Shown: one piece after another, positions 11,840-24,600 of the stretch
Layout of the letters: every line of letters begins with the position of its first letter
Numbering within the stretch: the first letter of the stretch is position 1
NCBI GenBank assembly: GCA_030544235.1
Contig: CM060469.1
Coordinates: 13,448,017-13,512,016 of the forward strand
DNA length: 64,000 nucleotides
DNA from: Lepturacanthus savala
Taxonomy: Eukaryota > Chordata > Actinopteri > Scombriformes > Trichiuridae
Reading direction: 5' to 3'
The notes under the pieces: generated by a model
Seen by the model: the letters and a program-made list of their open reading frames with translations, nothing else
Database searches by the model: none
What the model was told of the DNA's origin: nothing
Position numbers and translations under genes: made by a program

Positions 11840-12270
11840 CAATAATAAGTAATTACCATAATGTTTGAATTTATAAAAAGAGAAGAAGGAGGGGGGAAAA
11901 AAAAAAAAACTTTGAATGGAAGCAGGAGTTGGGTGGTGGGAGGGTGGGCGGCAGTGGGGAGGAGAAATATTTGATTAATCTTCTTAACACGTTTCATGTG
12001 CAGATTCTTTGAGTTAATTTCAAGGACCATGCCTAAAGGAGATTACCTCCCCATGCTCCTGCACATTTGCTCATGAGTGATTTTGTTTATTCATGTTTTA
12101 TATTATAATGCTCCTCCTGCCGTCTACAGCCACAGAACCACCGGCAAAAATGCAATTTATTTCCCGCTCTGCACACGATGGAGACAGCTGATAATGTCAC
12201 CAGGAAATATGAAGACTGCTGGGATGGGACCAAACAGCCTACTATTTATGTATGGAATATAAATAAAATA
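11840..12270. promoter_or_regulatory. Candidate conserved non-coding element
   Basis: Contains ataagtaattaccataatg, atatttgattaatcttc, gtttattcatg and aaaaatgcaatttatttc, on either side of a short G-rich insert (about 11888-11960) that may be a lineage-specific expansion. Motif density suggests an enhancer; unproven. Confidence 0.3.
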
Positions 12271-13009
12271 TTTTGTGTGGCTTCTTTTAACCCACACGCG
12301 CACCCGAACGCACACACACTCACAAAAAAGTTACTCCTGTTAGTGTTATTTTTTTTTCCTAACCACAACTTAAGCACTGTGTGCACGTGTGTGCTTGCTG
12401 CATATTATGATTTTGGCTCACATATCTGTCATCTGTCAGTAGATCAGCATGCATCTACAATAACATGGATCATTACAGGGAGTCATATAAAAGGTCAAAG
12501 ATGCGTTCCACTTCTCAGAGGTTGCAGATTATGCTTCTGCTCAGTCGCCAATCACACTTATCATCAACAGCTTATAGTAAGCTCATCCCAGCTAGTGTAT
12601 GTGCCTCCCTCATACGAAAAACCCATCTACACTATGTTGTCATGACATATATGACACGGCCCGCTCATATTTCATTGACGCGGCTCAGTTATGAACATGC
12701 ATCAAAGTCTCTTTCATCACTCACTACTAATATGGATTTATCTGTTCCACTGGCAGTGATGGGACGGCTGACGTAACTGTTTACAGTGACTCCTATGCTC
12801 CCTGCAGATGACCAGGATGATGATGATGATGACGGCCAATGCTCTTTGCCCGGCAGACGGCCACATTGGCAGGATTTATGGCCCGCGGTGCCCACGCTCG
12901 GCACAAAACGCATTGTCTCCGGGTAGATCGTTCAGCCTGTCCTTGCTTTATTGATCCCACTCCTCACAAGTTCACAACTTCCGCGTTCTTGGTGCTTCGA
13001 CTTGACAGG
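12271..13009. other. No gene seen
   Basis: Unique sequence. A short imperfect gatgat run lies near 12814-12832. Overlapping frames on both strands carry no recognisable protein. Confidence 0.4.
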
Positions 13010-13220
13010 AGAGAGATTTAGTGGAGGGATGAGGTCAGATAGAGGAAGAGAGATGGAGGGGAAAAGGGAAAAGGGAAGAGGGAGGGCGGGACACGGGAGG
13101 CGGAAGGAGAAGGAGGGTGCGTCAAAGGAAATGAGAAAACGGGAGGAGGGGAAATAAAGAGGAGCTGTGAGAGTGAGGGATGATGGAAGGAGGAGAGAGG
13201 AAGGAGGAGAGAGGAAGTTC
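13010..13220. repeat. Polypurine (G/A-rich) tract, ~210 bp
   Basis: The + strand is almost entirely G and A, built from variants of gggaaaag, ggaggag and gagagaggaagg, with only scattered pyrimidines. Such tracts can form triplex (H-DNA) or G-quadruplex structures and mutate quickly. Apparent Lys/Glu/Arg-rich frames across it are compositional. Confidence 0.85.
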
Positions 13221-14589
13221 CTCTGGGAGGACGCGCCCCCAGGCCGGGTCAGAGAAGATTGATACTTGTGAACGCGTAGAGGCCTGCGGACCTAGCCCTC
13301 TAGTACAGTGGAAATCCACTAGTAAACACTGAGGAGCTCTCGAAGGTGTTCCCATCACTCTCAGCTCTGTCATTTTGCTCTACACAATGTGTACACACGC
13401 ACAACCTTGTCTCCAAGTGTTTGTCTCGGTAAAGTGGTCAGGGATGTACAGTATAGAAACACCCAACCCGTCTTTGAGTCTGACTTCAGCATTTGTTCTG
13501 TCGTCTTTCCACCTGGTGATTTTGCTTTTAGCACTTTTAAAACTACAGACCTACTCCCCCCACCGCCGCTTGCCGCCTCCCCCTCGCCCCCTGGCTGTCT
13601 GGCCGTGTACAAGATGTGCGCACAGGCGTGTGCAAACATGTGTTGACAGTCATACGCTGTACTGTAAGGTGACATACAGTATGTTTCAAGCGCACTTCAT
13701 GATCATTTGGTCGTGTGGTAGTTCCCCAAGTCACGCCAGATGACCGCCTCCCTCCTCTTCTGGGCTTTTCTGCCTTGTCTTCTTTTTGAGAGCTTTGACC
13801 ATCACTCCCCCTCCCCAAGAGTCTACAAGATTACATTAGAGACAGTGACCCTTTGCTGTTCACAAAGCCCACAGGGAGTGTCAAAAAGGCAAGGGAAGCA
13901 GCTAACATAAGGCCAAGCCGAACTCACAAACCACCAGCCCTAAGGGAGGACAAAGCCCGTTGGCTACAATGTTGTGGTCTTCTTGTACAGCCTAATTGGC
14001 AGAGCATATGTACTGTTTATATGCATGTGTGCCAGTGGGTTGGCGGGTGGTTTTTCATGCATACATGAATGTATTCTCTGTGTATTTATATAATGCCCTC
14101 TACATTTGTTCTCTTTCTCTAAATATATATATATATATATACGCTGTCTCTCATTCACCAATCCGCTGTCGGATCGTTCATTAGCGGTGCATAAGGAGCT
14201 GCTCCATAGCGTAACCCCTTATCTTTTGAACTCAGACACTGTGATAAGGATTTCAGAATGACTGGAGATCAGAGTGCAACTCCATTCAATTACCGCTCTG
14301 CCATTTGAAAAGCAGATAGACTTCCAAATGGAAACCCAGAAAGCCCGGGAATATGAATCGGCATGCTATTCTTTTCAAAAGAAGAAGAAGGAGTAGAAGG
14401 AGAAGAAAGACGTGATATCTGGTGTGATGTACTGTAGCGAAGGGGAAATTAAAACGAAACGCGGCTGTGCGCTGTGCTGTCAGCATGGAGAGCATGCAAT
14501 AATCACACTTTTTATTCTTTTACCAAAGTCGGTGATTGCAGAGGAACGCACATAGCAGAACACACGGGAGAGGAGCAGAGAGATTTGGG
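13221..14589. other. No gene seen; one short AT array
   Basis: Holds a C-rich patch near 13553-13592 and a 19-bp AT array at 14123-14141, plus a short gaagaag-type purine run near 14382-14410. No exon or transposon recognised. Confidence 0.45.
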
Positions 14590-14960
14590 GTGTGTGATCC
14601 AAAAATAAAATGGGTCATCAAATTACCCCTGTGATTGTGTGTACCTGCCCAATTATGATTGATCTTTGCAAGAGAAAACAAAGTGGTGTATTTTATTTGC
14701 ATGTTAAAAGATGCTCTCTTTCTCTCCCTCTCTCTCGCTCTCTCTCTTTCTCCCAGCACTGTAATTATCTCAAATGTGAAATGCTATTTAGGTATTCATA
14801 ATTTATTTCTGTGTGGGGAGGACACAATAGACAAGCCCGCAACGCTCTGCCAAGCCCCAGATTTTTTTTTTTTTTACTTAATTGAAAATCTCATTTGCAT
14901 GAGGAGAAAATCAAACACTCATTTCCATACATGAGATTATAAAAAGATAACTGCTAGTGT
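14590..14960. promoter_or_regulatory. Candidate conserved non-coding element, interrupted by a CT tract
   Basis: Rich in AT-hook/homeodomain/POU-like motifs: catcaaattacccctgtg, cccaattatgattgatc, ttatttgcatgtt, gcactgtaattatctc, attcataatttatttctg and aatctcatttgcatgagg. A CT-rich tract (about 14717-14752) and a T run (about 14862-14874) sit inside. Inference only. Confidence 0.4.
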
Positions 14961-16011
14961 TTGTTGTTCCATATTTGATCTGCTTTTCCACCTAATTGCT
15001 AAATGCTGCAAATAGGGCTAGAGTGTAACCTCCAAACTGATGTTCACAAGGCGACTGGGTGTTCAGTTTCGGTTCAAAGGCCTCACTGTGTTTTCTATCT
15101 GTGTTTTCCGAAGTTTGTTTGTGTAATCGGGCGGATGTGTGTATTTTTTGTCAGAGCTCCAGTGATTCCAGATCAGAAACACTGCAAATGCATAGCTGCA
15201 TAGCTGGGTATCTGCCAACTTTATAGACGGCAATGCCAGCCCAGCTGGATGTAGTGTAAGAAAGGCAGATACATGGAGCGGACTGTAGCAGTCAGAGCTA
15301 GTGATCTTTCCTATGATGTGTGTGAGAGATCAGAGGTGTCCTGTTTCATCCCTGACAAACAACCCCATGTATTCTAACTCTCCCTCTCTCTCTCTCTCGC
15401 TCTCCTTACTCCCATTTCACTAACACATACACACACACACACAAATATACACAAACACAACCCTGTCTATTCCAGGCGGGCACCATTATAGACGGCCCCA
15501 GCCACTGTTGAAGCTCATTAATGCAGCCTCTGACATGGGCGGACACCAGGAGATTTCCAATCCTCTTCCTCCCTCCCTGCTCTTTCTTCCTTAACCACCC
15601 CCCCACCAAAAAAAAAAAAAAAAATGATTAATGGGATTTATTTAGCGGTCTGAACCCCATGTAAAACTGGCCTGAGCATTACCGGCCACGACTTAGCGCA
15701 GTGCTGACACATTTCTGTCTCACACATTATTAATCAGTTGGGGTAATTTCAGATGAGACCATAAACAGTGTAGTAAGCCGTTGTCCGATGAGGGATTTTC
15801 CTAAATATGTCCTCCGGGTATTTGCTGTTGATCAGGCGTGTTGCACAATTACTCAGAGACTGTGGAAATTAACATAGAATTTTGTGTCATATGCTCTTTT
15901 TCTCCACTCTAATAGTCTGTGTTGAATGTTTACAGTTTCTAATGCGCCTCGCATATGAGTTTTCGCCTTTTAAGTGTCTCATTAACTTTAAAAGTCATTT
16001 TACCTATTAAT
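14961..16011. other. No gene seen; CT and CA short tracts
   Basis: Unique sequence with a CT run near 15381-15401, a CA-rich run near 15425-15455 and an A run near 15608-15623. No exon or transposon recognised. Confidence 0.45.
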
Positions 16012-16442
16012 CAGGGATCCTGCGAGGTCTTAAAAGCATTTAATTTATTAATTTTAGAAAAAAAAAATACCTTAAAGACTTGGAAAAAGTCTTGAATTTC
16101 GATATCTGGGTCTTAAACTTTGTGGAGTGCACAACTTCCCAGTAGCACTACAGGTTAGGTTAGAAAAAAATGTATATAAAATATTTTATATGGACATAGT
16201 ACCTGAAAATATTCACCAAAAATCAAATAATAGACTTTTTATTATTCTGTTTGCTGTACTAGATCACATTTACAATACCATAACTACTACAGGTGAGGTT
16301 TTAGTGAAAAATATTTTATATGTATACATAGTATGCATTTAATACAAATTAACAAACAAATACAAAAAAAGGTATTTTTTTTGTCTTCTATATAAAAGGT
16401 CTTAAAAAGACTTGAATTTAACTTAAACCTGTAGGAACCCAG
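16012..16442. mobile_element. MITE-like element with cagggatcctgc/gcaggaaccc-type ends
   Basis: The left end cagggatcctgcgaggtctt resembles the inverted right end ctgggttcctacaggttta. Both ends carry 'gtcttaaaaa' and 'agacttgaattt' blocks, as in a repeat family common in fish. Inside, a block at about 16146-16204 (cactacaggttaggtta ... catagtacc) is repeated at about 16285-16333 (tactacaggtgaggtttta ... catagta). Flanking 8-mers agree poorly, so the exact ends and superfamily are uncertain. Confidence 0.6.
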
Positions 16443-17399
16443 AATAATACCAATTGCATTTAATTTGTTTTCTGATTTGTTCTCTACATCATTTAACGTT
16501 TGCACTGGCAGGTTAGGAAGTTGTAGACATTTATGTTTTTGCTGCTAATGATTAAGGTTACATCCTTCATGTGTTGCTCATAGAGAAAACATAAAACCCT
16601 GTGGTTTTCTCACACAGGTGATGATGAGGTGATAAGGACTATGTTTGTCGTCTCCCCCCCCCCTGCTGAGGTGAATAATGTAGCTGAGGTGTTGTGTGCG
16701 GATTCACATTATTCCTTTCTTTTTTTCAAAGTAAAATCCCAGCATGAATAGTCAAATTCATAAACAAATCTGCATTGACCACACATACACACACACATAT
16801 ACACACACAAGCAATGCTACCACAGCTGTACATGTGACGACCTCTATTCAATAGCTGGGAAAGGACAACTGTCAAATTAAATGACATAAGGTATATTTTA
16901 TTTCTCTGTGCGTCTGACCTAAGCATTTTGCCTCAGAAATATGTGCGATGTATTTTCGTCTAGAGCTCCAGCGCAGGTAATTGAAAAGCATTGCTCAGTG
17001 TAGCGTATGCACTCAGACATGCGAGGAGGCCACCATTATGGTTCAGCATGGCCTGGAGGGATGAGGGGATGGAGGGATAGAAGGGCTGCGTGCCATGATA
17101 GAAATTTTAGATTAACTGGGACCCTCGCACTCCTCTCAATGTCAATGGGTGAACTGGAAATACCTGTGTGCATGGCCTCTGGAATCTCAAAACCACAAAT
17201 ATACAAGGTCATAAGCAAGAAAAATATAGTGTTATTGTTATTATTGTTAATAATAAGTGGTTAACATTTTAATCACAGTGGCTTATGGGAGTGTACATCA
17301 TCTTAAATCTTACTCTTAAATGACAGATGATTTTTTTTTTCCTCCTCTTTTTTTTTTCTTTTCTCATGGCCTTCACGGAGCGTGCAGTAAATGGGGAGA
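16443..17399. other. No gene seen
   Basis: Unique sequence with an 11-12 C run near 16654 and a short CA-rich stretch near 16781-16809. No exon or transposon recognised. Confidence 0.45.
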
Positions 17400-17530
17400 G
17401 AGCGTGAATACTCAGTGCCTCATGTAATAAGCATATAATTAAACTCCTCTGACAATTACATCATGCATTATCAGCCCAAGCCAGATCCATTACTCCTCTC
17501 GATCAATGGCTTGGCCACAATAGGCCTCCT
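17400..17530. promoter_or_regulatory. Candidate conserved non-coding element
   Basis: Contains gtaataagcatataattaaa, tgacaattacatcatgc, attatcagcccaagcc and atcaatggcttggccac (NFI-like ttggc). Motif-dense and repeat-free. Unproven. Confidence 0.35.
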
Positions 17531-19863
17531 ACTCTGACCACACCAGGGACTGGCGGCCAGGCAGCTGCAGGCTTCTCTGCTGCTTTTGCAGGACCAGTAA
17601 GTGCTGTTAGTGACATCCAACACCAAGGGCTTGAACTGGGAGAGGGAGGAGGGCTGACTACTTAATGCTAGGTAAAGGGAAGAAGGAAATGGGAATTAGT
17701 CCTGATGAGGACAGTGAGGAGGTGGTGCAGCTACTTGCAGAGGCTCTGGAGTGTAATGATGAGTCATGGTAGAGTGAATTAAAGTGTGGTCCTCTTCCCT
17801 CTGCAGAATCAGAGATTGCTATCTGTAATAATGAAATCCACAAAGATTACTGGGGTCGAGCAAAGGCTAGTCCACTGCTGAGTTGCATAATGATTATGAA
17901 TTAAACATCCTAGCAACTTCAAGCCAAGCATGTGAGCACACAGAATATGTTTAAAGTCCGTGCGCATCAACAATTCACTTCATTATGAAAAGACAGCGTT
18001 GCGAGATGCATTCTGGGTGACAGGGAAAGGGAATTGTTGCACGGTGTTGCGTTTACTTTCAATAGATCATCAACTATGATCACACTTTTGAAGGCATTAT
18101 TGGCAGGAAGAACTCAGGAGAATGGTCACATACATTGCCAATGTGATGTGAGAAGGGCATGAGATTATAATTTTGATTAGTCTGCCAAATCCCCTCTGCC
18201 TGTCAGGCTGGTCTGAGAGGAGCAACCGCAGGGCCTGCAAATAGATTAAATCAGTCCAACCTCTTTGTGGCTCCATCTGCTTTCCCTTCTTTCTTTCTCA
18301 CTCTTTCACCACCGCCTCTCACCCTGCCCTCTATTCATCTATTCCCCTACTCAACCATCCATTTCATCTTTTTTTTTTCTTCTTCTTCCTTCTATCCTCT
18401 CCCGCTCCTTTTCACCAAAATTATTACATTACACATCCAGGGAACATCCATTAGCTCGGAACATGTTCTTTCTTTTCCCTCTACTTCCCTTCCTCTCTTT
18501 CCAGGAATTGGCTAAGGCAATGTTATTTCAGATTATACAGTTGTTAAAGCTCATTTTAAGCTAACAACGGGACATCAAAAGCGGTGAACCCTGCACAGAG
18601 GGAGAGGAGGAGGTGTTGATGGAGTTCCTGGGCAGGTGAGAAATGGAGAGGGGCTGTGAAGAAAAGACCTGATCAGATGGAAGGGAGAGATTAGAGAGGG
18701 AATTATTAATGGGGCCAGGGCCCTTTGGAGCAGGAGATTTGTTTGGAGGAGGATGCAAAACTGCATGCGAGATAATCGAGAGGGGGGAAAAAAAACTGAT
18801 TTTCCTTCCTTTTCGCACAAGAAGGAAGATACGAGGATCTGGACAGAATGTATCCTTGATGCACTTTCATTCAAATAATTTTTATCAAAAGGAAATACCA
18901 TATGAAAACCTATGAGATTAAAAAGTACACTAAACTGATAAATCTCATGCTTTGATAACTTGCATTGTGTAGCCTATGCTTAGAAATGGGCTGGAACAAA
19001 TGTGTATCCCAGGCTGGCTGCCCTTTTGGAACAACTGCTGCAATTTTTTTCCCCTCTCTGTATGCTTTCCAGGAGCAAGCAGGTCACCCCAAAGGGAGTT
19101 TGAGTGATTGATGTCCTGGTGTCGTGCTGATTGACTTCATGGTTGCATACCCTGGAAGAAGGGATGAGGTACGCTGCAGCGGGGCAATCACAGCCAACCC
19201 AGGACATACTTCATTTCTAGGCCCCTCTCCGCACGGCTCGGCCCGCCGTCCACCCACACACCTTGCAGGTTGAACGGGCTAAAGGCAGGGCGGCTCTCAC
19301 CGTAAACTGTGACCCCCCGCGTGAACGCATTTGTTTTGTTTTCGTGTGTTTGATGGGGAATTTAGGGGTCAGTTGGTCCTGAACCCTGCTCTCCCACGAG
19401 GTCAGCATAGCCATTGTGTTCTGACATGGAAGGGTTGCAAACTGGGGAGTTACCTGTGGTGCCTGTCTGTCATTCTGTTTGTATGTGGATTTAAGGCCAG
19501 TATATATTGTATGAACCAAATGCACTTCTGCTGCGATTCCACCATACCCGGGCTTCCCTATTCCTCTTGACTGAGACAGCAATCTTTGGATTACTTGTTT
19601 TAAAATGCATGTTTAAACCCTCTACCTCTTAAAGGAATGTATTATCAGATGTACACTTCAGAAATAACATGTACTAGGGCTGTATCTTAAACACAAAGTG
19701 CCCCGTGCACTATACAGGCCTGGCACTGTATTTATATTGGGGTTTCACATGATGAGAAACAGATGGCGTGTGTCAAAGATAAAAGGGAAGGAAGTATGAA
19801 GTATGACTAAGGTTATAATGATGGGGAGCCAAGACCCAGGAGACCAAATACACATTTCTCTCT

Positions 19864-19866
<3 letters not shown>
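17531..19866. other. No gene seen; pyrimidine-rich patch
   Basis: Unique sequence. A strongly pyrimidine-rich patch covers about 18270-18510 and a purine-rich patch about 18590-18710. A small CpG-rich stretch lies at about 19220-19330. No exon was recognised. Confidence 0.4.

Positions 19867-19930
<64 letters not shown>
19867..19930. repeat. (CT)32 microsatellite
   Basis: Uninterrupted CT for 64 bp. It runs on the + strand into a pyrimidine-rich flank and a T run (about 19959-19974). Arg/Glu and Leu/Ser repeat frames here are artefacts. Confidence 0.99.
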
Positions 19931-19935
<5 letters not shown>

Positions 19936-22699
19936 CTTCCTGCTTTCTGTTTTGCATTTTTTTTTTTTTTTTTTATGGCTGGTCTCGAGCTGCTTATTTA
20001 GCCCCAGACTAGATTCACACCAGATCAATCTGTGGTACCGCAGAAGAATAACTCCCCTGCAGCAGTTATTGGTCTGTGTGGCGGAGATGGGAAAAAGCTG
20101 CAAGGGAAGTCTTAAGTGGCCAAGTGTTGGCTGCTAGTGAAGCCAGACTAATATCAAGCTCATTGCTCAGTTCTTCAGCCGGTATCGATCTACCATAATG
20201 TATGTTTAGCTGATCCTGTTGTGAACTCCTTTCAGTAAACAGGCCACAGTCAATACTGTCACACCACGTTTGACTAACACCTCCATGCCAGGCCAACAAC
20301 CACCACCTCACTGATTTGCGCTGCATGTCAAATGAGGGGAGTTGGGGTGAGATTTGCCTCGAAAACCAGCCAACAGCGACTTTAAACCGCCCAGCATTTC
20401 GCTACACCAGAATGGTCATGGTGGTGGTGATGCTAATGGGCAACAGAGTCCCAAACTGTCATGTAGCTGTGTTGTTTGTGACATCTTCGAGAGCCAGCCC
20501 CCCATGTGCACCTGCTGCTGGTGGGGTTCATTATGGATTTCTCTAATGGCTTTTAGAGTTTTAATAGCAGGGTTTTGCATGGAGCGGGTAATGAATCACT
20601 AGATGTCGTCTGTGTGCCTAATGAGAGCACCTACTGTTTCTCAGAGACACAAGGAAGAGATAAGCATGGCAGGCAGCTCCTGGAATCCGTCTTTATTTAT
20701 TAATTTGTACGTATTTGTTTGCGTGATGGATTATTTGTGCAAGTGTCTCACTTTTGGGTGAACAAACGCACACGAACTTCCACACTCGGTAAATCAATTT
20801 TGTGCCTTTTTTTTCGTTTTTTTGGAAAGACTCGGTGTATTTAGGTTTGTGTAGTTTTCATCTGCAACAGTTAATATCCTCTCCTCAAAACTGAAAGAAA
20901 GGCAGGGAGAAACGGGGGGTTGGGGGGGGTGCAACAGGGGAGGGTGACGCCATTACACACCTGTGGTCCTAATGAGGCCTGCTGCTCTAACATCAGTCAT
21001 AGCCACTAACTGGGTTTTGAGCTTTCCATTTCTTCCAAATAGAAAACTGGAGTATGAAAACAACAATAAGGTAATTTGCAGCCCCCCCCCTTACCCCAAC
21101 CTCCAACATTCTAATATTCTATGAAACTCTGTAGTGTCAGTTTGGTCGGATAGTAAAAACAGGAGTTTACCTCTTACAACCCCAATCAATACGACCTCTA
21201 GAAAACACATTGGAATAATCAATCACTAGGTCAAGTGTTTTAAAATTCTGTCTTTCAGCAGCAGGTGACAGCATGGATTACCATTAATACCATTCATTCA
21301 GATACCTGAGGAACCTACACATGCCTCATATGGGACAGTATTTTTTTTTGCGGCCAAAACGTCTGATGAAAAATAGAAAGTGGAGCAAGGGCTCTGCTCG
21401 TTGAGCACTTTTTTTGATGAATCACTGTTATGTCGGCGGTGTTGTCTCTTGGTGGAACGAGCCGGTTCGATATTTTCACTCTGTCTCCTCCAGAGCAATT
21501 GACAGCTGTCTGTTTTCACAAATAGACTGCAGATGCTGGTGTAATGAAACCATACTGCCCTCTGTGGAGAACAAAAGCAGAATTACGCTGAAGCAAAGGT
21601 CATATGCAGAAATGATATAATGCGTAACACGCAGATAAGCACTGTGCGCTAAACATGTGAGACGATTGGGGCACAGCTTAAGTACATTTAATGTGAGTTA
21701 ACGCCATTATCCCATATTGTTTTCCCTTAGCATCCCGTACCAATCCCAGCAAAAGAAAAGTAAAGAGAGAAAGGTACTTACAAAAGACTGTTCAAGTTTT
21801 GGGAAAATTGAGCCGTCGTTTATGCAGAATGTCAGGAAAATAGCTGATGTTTGTACTTTATTTTCACCTGTAGAGCTGTCACACTGCAGGAAAAAGCTCT
21901 GCAAACCAACTGAATACACCGCAAAGATGGGAAATAGTGCCTAGCATGGAATTCAAACTAATGCTTCGCTACCGTAATTTCCAAGATGAAACGCCTACTC
22001 CTACATAATGCATTGCCTCTCTTCTTGGTTTGGCAACAACCGCTCCTGTAAATATCGACCCTATACTATTCAAATGTACTGCAATGAATGACAATAAGGC
22101 TTTCTGGAAAGTGCATTCTCTGAGACGGACCCTCCACATTATGTGTGACACATAGTGGTATGGGCATGTTGTCCCCTGTATAGCATGTGCACTTTGTCAC
22201 AAGAGTTTTGAAATCAATCAGCCCGCGTGAGTTATTCACAGTCCAACATCAAAAAGGCATTACTTATCTAAGGCTTTTAATTTCCAATCCATCTGTCAAG
22301 CAAGTTGAAATATGGAATCTCATTACTTTGAACAAGTGGGGAGGGGGACAACATAAATCATTTTATTTTCATCTTACACTGACATTGCAGAACTGGACCT
22401 GGGAGAAATGGCAGAGAAAGCGGGAGTTGAAGAGAGGAAGTGACACTTAGGACAGACACAGAGACAAAGCACATTATTATCACATTTTATCTAATGGATC
22501 TTCTGCAACCCCTAAAAAACATTAGATCATTCAAGAATCATTTAGACAAACCTGTAAACAGCAAAAGAAACAAGCATTTTTTTTATTAAAGGATACAAAT
22601 CAAAGCATTAGGAGTAGATGATCCTCACTTTGGATTCCTGCATACCTTAGATCTTGCTCTAAAGTGCAAACAGCCTAGCCTGATTTAAACAAATAGTAG
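19931..22699. other. No gene seen
   Basis: Unique sequence with G runs near 20914-20930, a C run near 21082 and T runs. No exon or named repeat recognised. Confidence 0.4.
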
Positions 22700-22990
22700 A
22701 CTCTAATGTGAAAGTGGAAGTATTCATCAAAATGTTGGTCACTCTGTGCAGCAACATTAACGTCTGTATACTCCAAAAGACTCAGAGGGCTGCTTTTCTA
22801 CTAATTATTCATGTCACCCTGGGAGGGATTGAGACACAAATTGAGTGTACTGCCCGTTTAAATCCATCACTGTACCATAGTCTAATAATTCATGTCTATT
22901 ACAGACCCTCTAAATTATTCATTTGCCAAGATAATTAGAATATGCTAATTAGAGAATTGCTATCTAAAAAGAATGCATAACACTCCTCAG
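22700..22990. promoter_or_regulatory. Candidate conserved non-coding element, homeodomain-site rich
   Basis: Within 290 bp there are ctaattattcatgtc, ctaataattcatgtct, aaattattcatttgcc, agataattagaat and atgctaattagagaa. The attattcatgt block occurs twice about 80 bp apart. Repeated TAAT cores in a repeat-free region are typical of developmental enhancers; conservation is not shown here. Confidence 0.45.
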
Positions 22991-24419
22991 CCATCATAAT
23001 TAAGATAAGTCATTATTTAAGCATTACTTTGTACAGTTGAGTTATTAGGGCCTGTCAGGTTCTTACGATCAGAAGACCACATTTTGTTTGATTGAAGACA
23101 ACACTTTTGATGACTCATTTTAAGGAAATAGTCTCTTGATATTCGTAATGTTTGAGCGAACCCTGTGAAAAATCGCTGAACGTTCACGGCTGGAAAAATA
23201 CATGACGTTGCTGTAGCCTGCAAGAACGCACAGGCTTTACGTTCATGCAGCAAATAGCGGTGAGCCATGGACATTCTATGAAGACTCATGCGTCACCCTT
23301 ATAGATTCTGAACATAATTTGAAACACGGCCCAAAGAATGAAACAGCACTTGTTCCCTAACTGCTCGCCCTTCACTCAGCTGCTTCTGATTAAGCAAAGG
23401 AAACCCTTCAATCCCTCGCCTTCGGTCTGCTCTTTTTTTTTCTCTCCCCCCTTCTTTCTTTCTCTTCGTCTTTCTTTTCACGATGGGGCCACTGAGCCAT
23501 TTCCAACAGAGAACTATTCTGAAAGTTTATCAACAGCTCCTAGTCAATCCGTTCCTCCTTTGTGCTCTCTTCTCCGGGTTCCCTTTCCTTCTTCCTCCCC
23601 CTCGGGGCCCGCTAGAAAGGAGAGCTCTGTCATGGCACTGTGGAGAGAAAATGGCGGAATTCATCCCATGCTGTGTCAGTGATAACACTCCCAAGCGTAA
23701 CACATCCCGCCTCAGATTACAAGCGAAGGATTCATTCCTTGCATTCTCCTTGTCACCTCGCCTTCAATGCCAGCATTAAGCAATTTGCCATAGAATAATG
23801 GGCCCTATCGAGGAAGAGGTCCTGCCTGCAGAAGACTAGGTATCTGTACAGCCGTGTTACAGGAATGATGTTCAATGTGGTTTGCATGCTTATGGTTTGG
23901 AAACACAAATGAACACAGGCACATGCATGCATGTATGCAATAAAATGCGTCACGCTGAACATGCATCCACACGCAAACAACTTTCTAGACTATGAAACAG
24001 TGGCATATGGTTCCAATATTGAAGCTCAATAGATTATATGACTGCCTTAGCCCCAAATATGATTTTATAAGTGACCCAGATTACAATAAATGACACTAAC
24101 TATGAGTTATCAGCTGATCTGTGAACCCCCGCCGGATGCGCCGCAGTAGCTATAGCCGGAGAGAGGATAGTGCTGACTAATGTCTCTCTCTGTATGCCTG
24201 GCTGGTGCCAGAGCTGATGTAACTCTGCCAGGAAGCAGTCTGTTAACAGATATTTGAGGCGCAGCAATTGCCAGCCAAGACTGAGTCACTCGATTCTTCA
24301 ATGGACTTTTTTCTCTCTCTCTTTTTTTTTTTTTTTTTTGTTGTCTGCAAGATCTACCGACAGATAAAATTTCCAGTCAGCAACTAATAAATGATGTCAT
24401 TTGTTTTTGAAAAGTCATG
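22991..24419. other. No gene seen
   Basis: Unique sequence with a pyrimidine-rich patch near 23425-23480. Overlapping short frames on both strands have no recognisable product. Confidence 0.4.
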
Positions 24420-24600
24420 TGTTGAGAAAATTGGCAGCGAGCGGCGCACAATAAAATAAGATGTTGGTGTTGTTTATCTCAGACGTATCGCCATTAACAG
24501 ATTTTTTTTTTTCTCCATATTCAATGAGTGATTAATAGAGCTGCGGCATGTCGGCCAGACTCTGAAAGACCATCTGAAAATTGAAAATGTTGTGGACAGA
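24420..24600. promoter_or_regulatory. Candidate conserved non-coding element
   Basis: Repeat-free sequence with acgtatcgccattaacag, caatgagtgattaatagag and cggcatgtcggccagac, broken by one T run at about 24502-24511. The call rests on texture only. Confidence 0.28.

Noticed and set aside
16004..16450. 8-bp target duplication for the 16-kb element
   Set aside because: The flanking 8-mers ctattaat and aataatac do not match convincingly.
19745..20103. Arg/Glu- and Leu/Ser-repeat frames
   Set aside because: Translation of the CT/GA microsatellite.
21553..21566. Second CTCF-type site (ctgccctctgtgga)
   Set aside because: Three mismatches to the core consensus when read on the minus strand.
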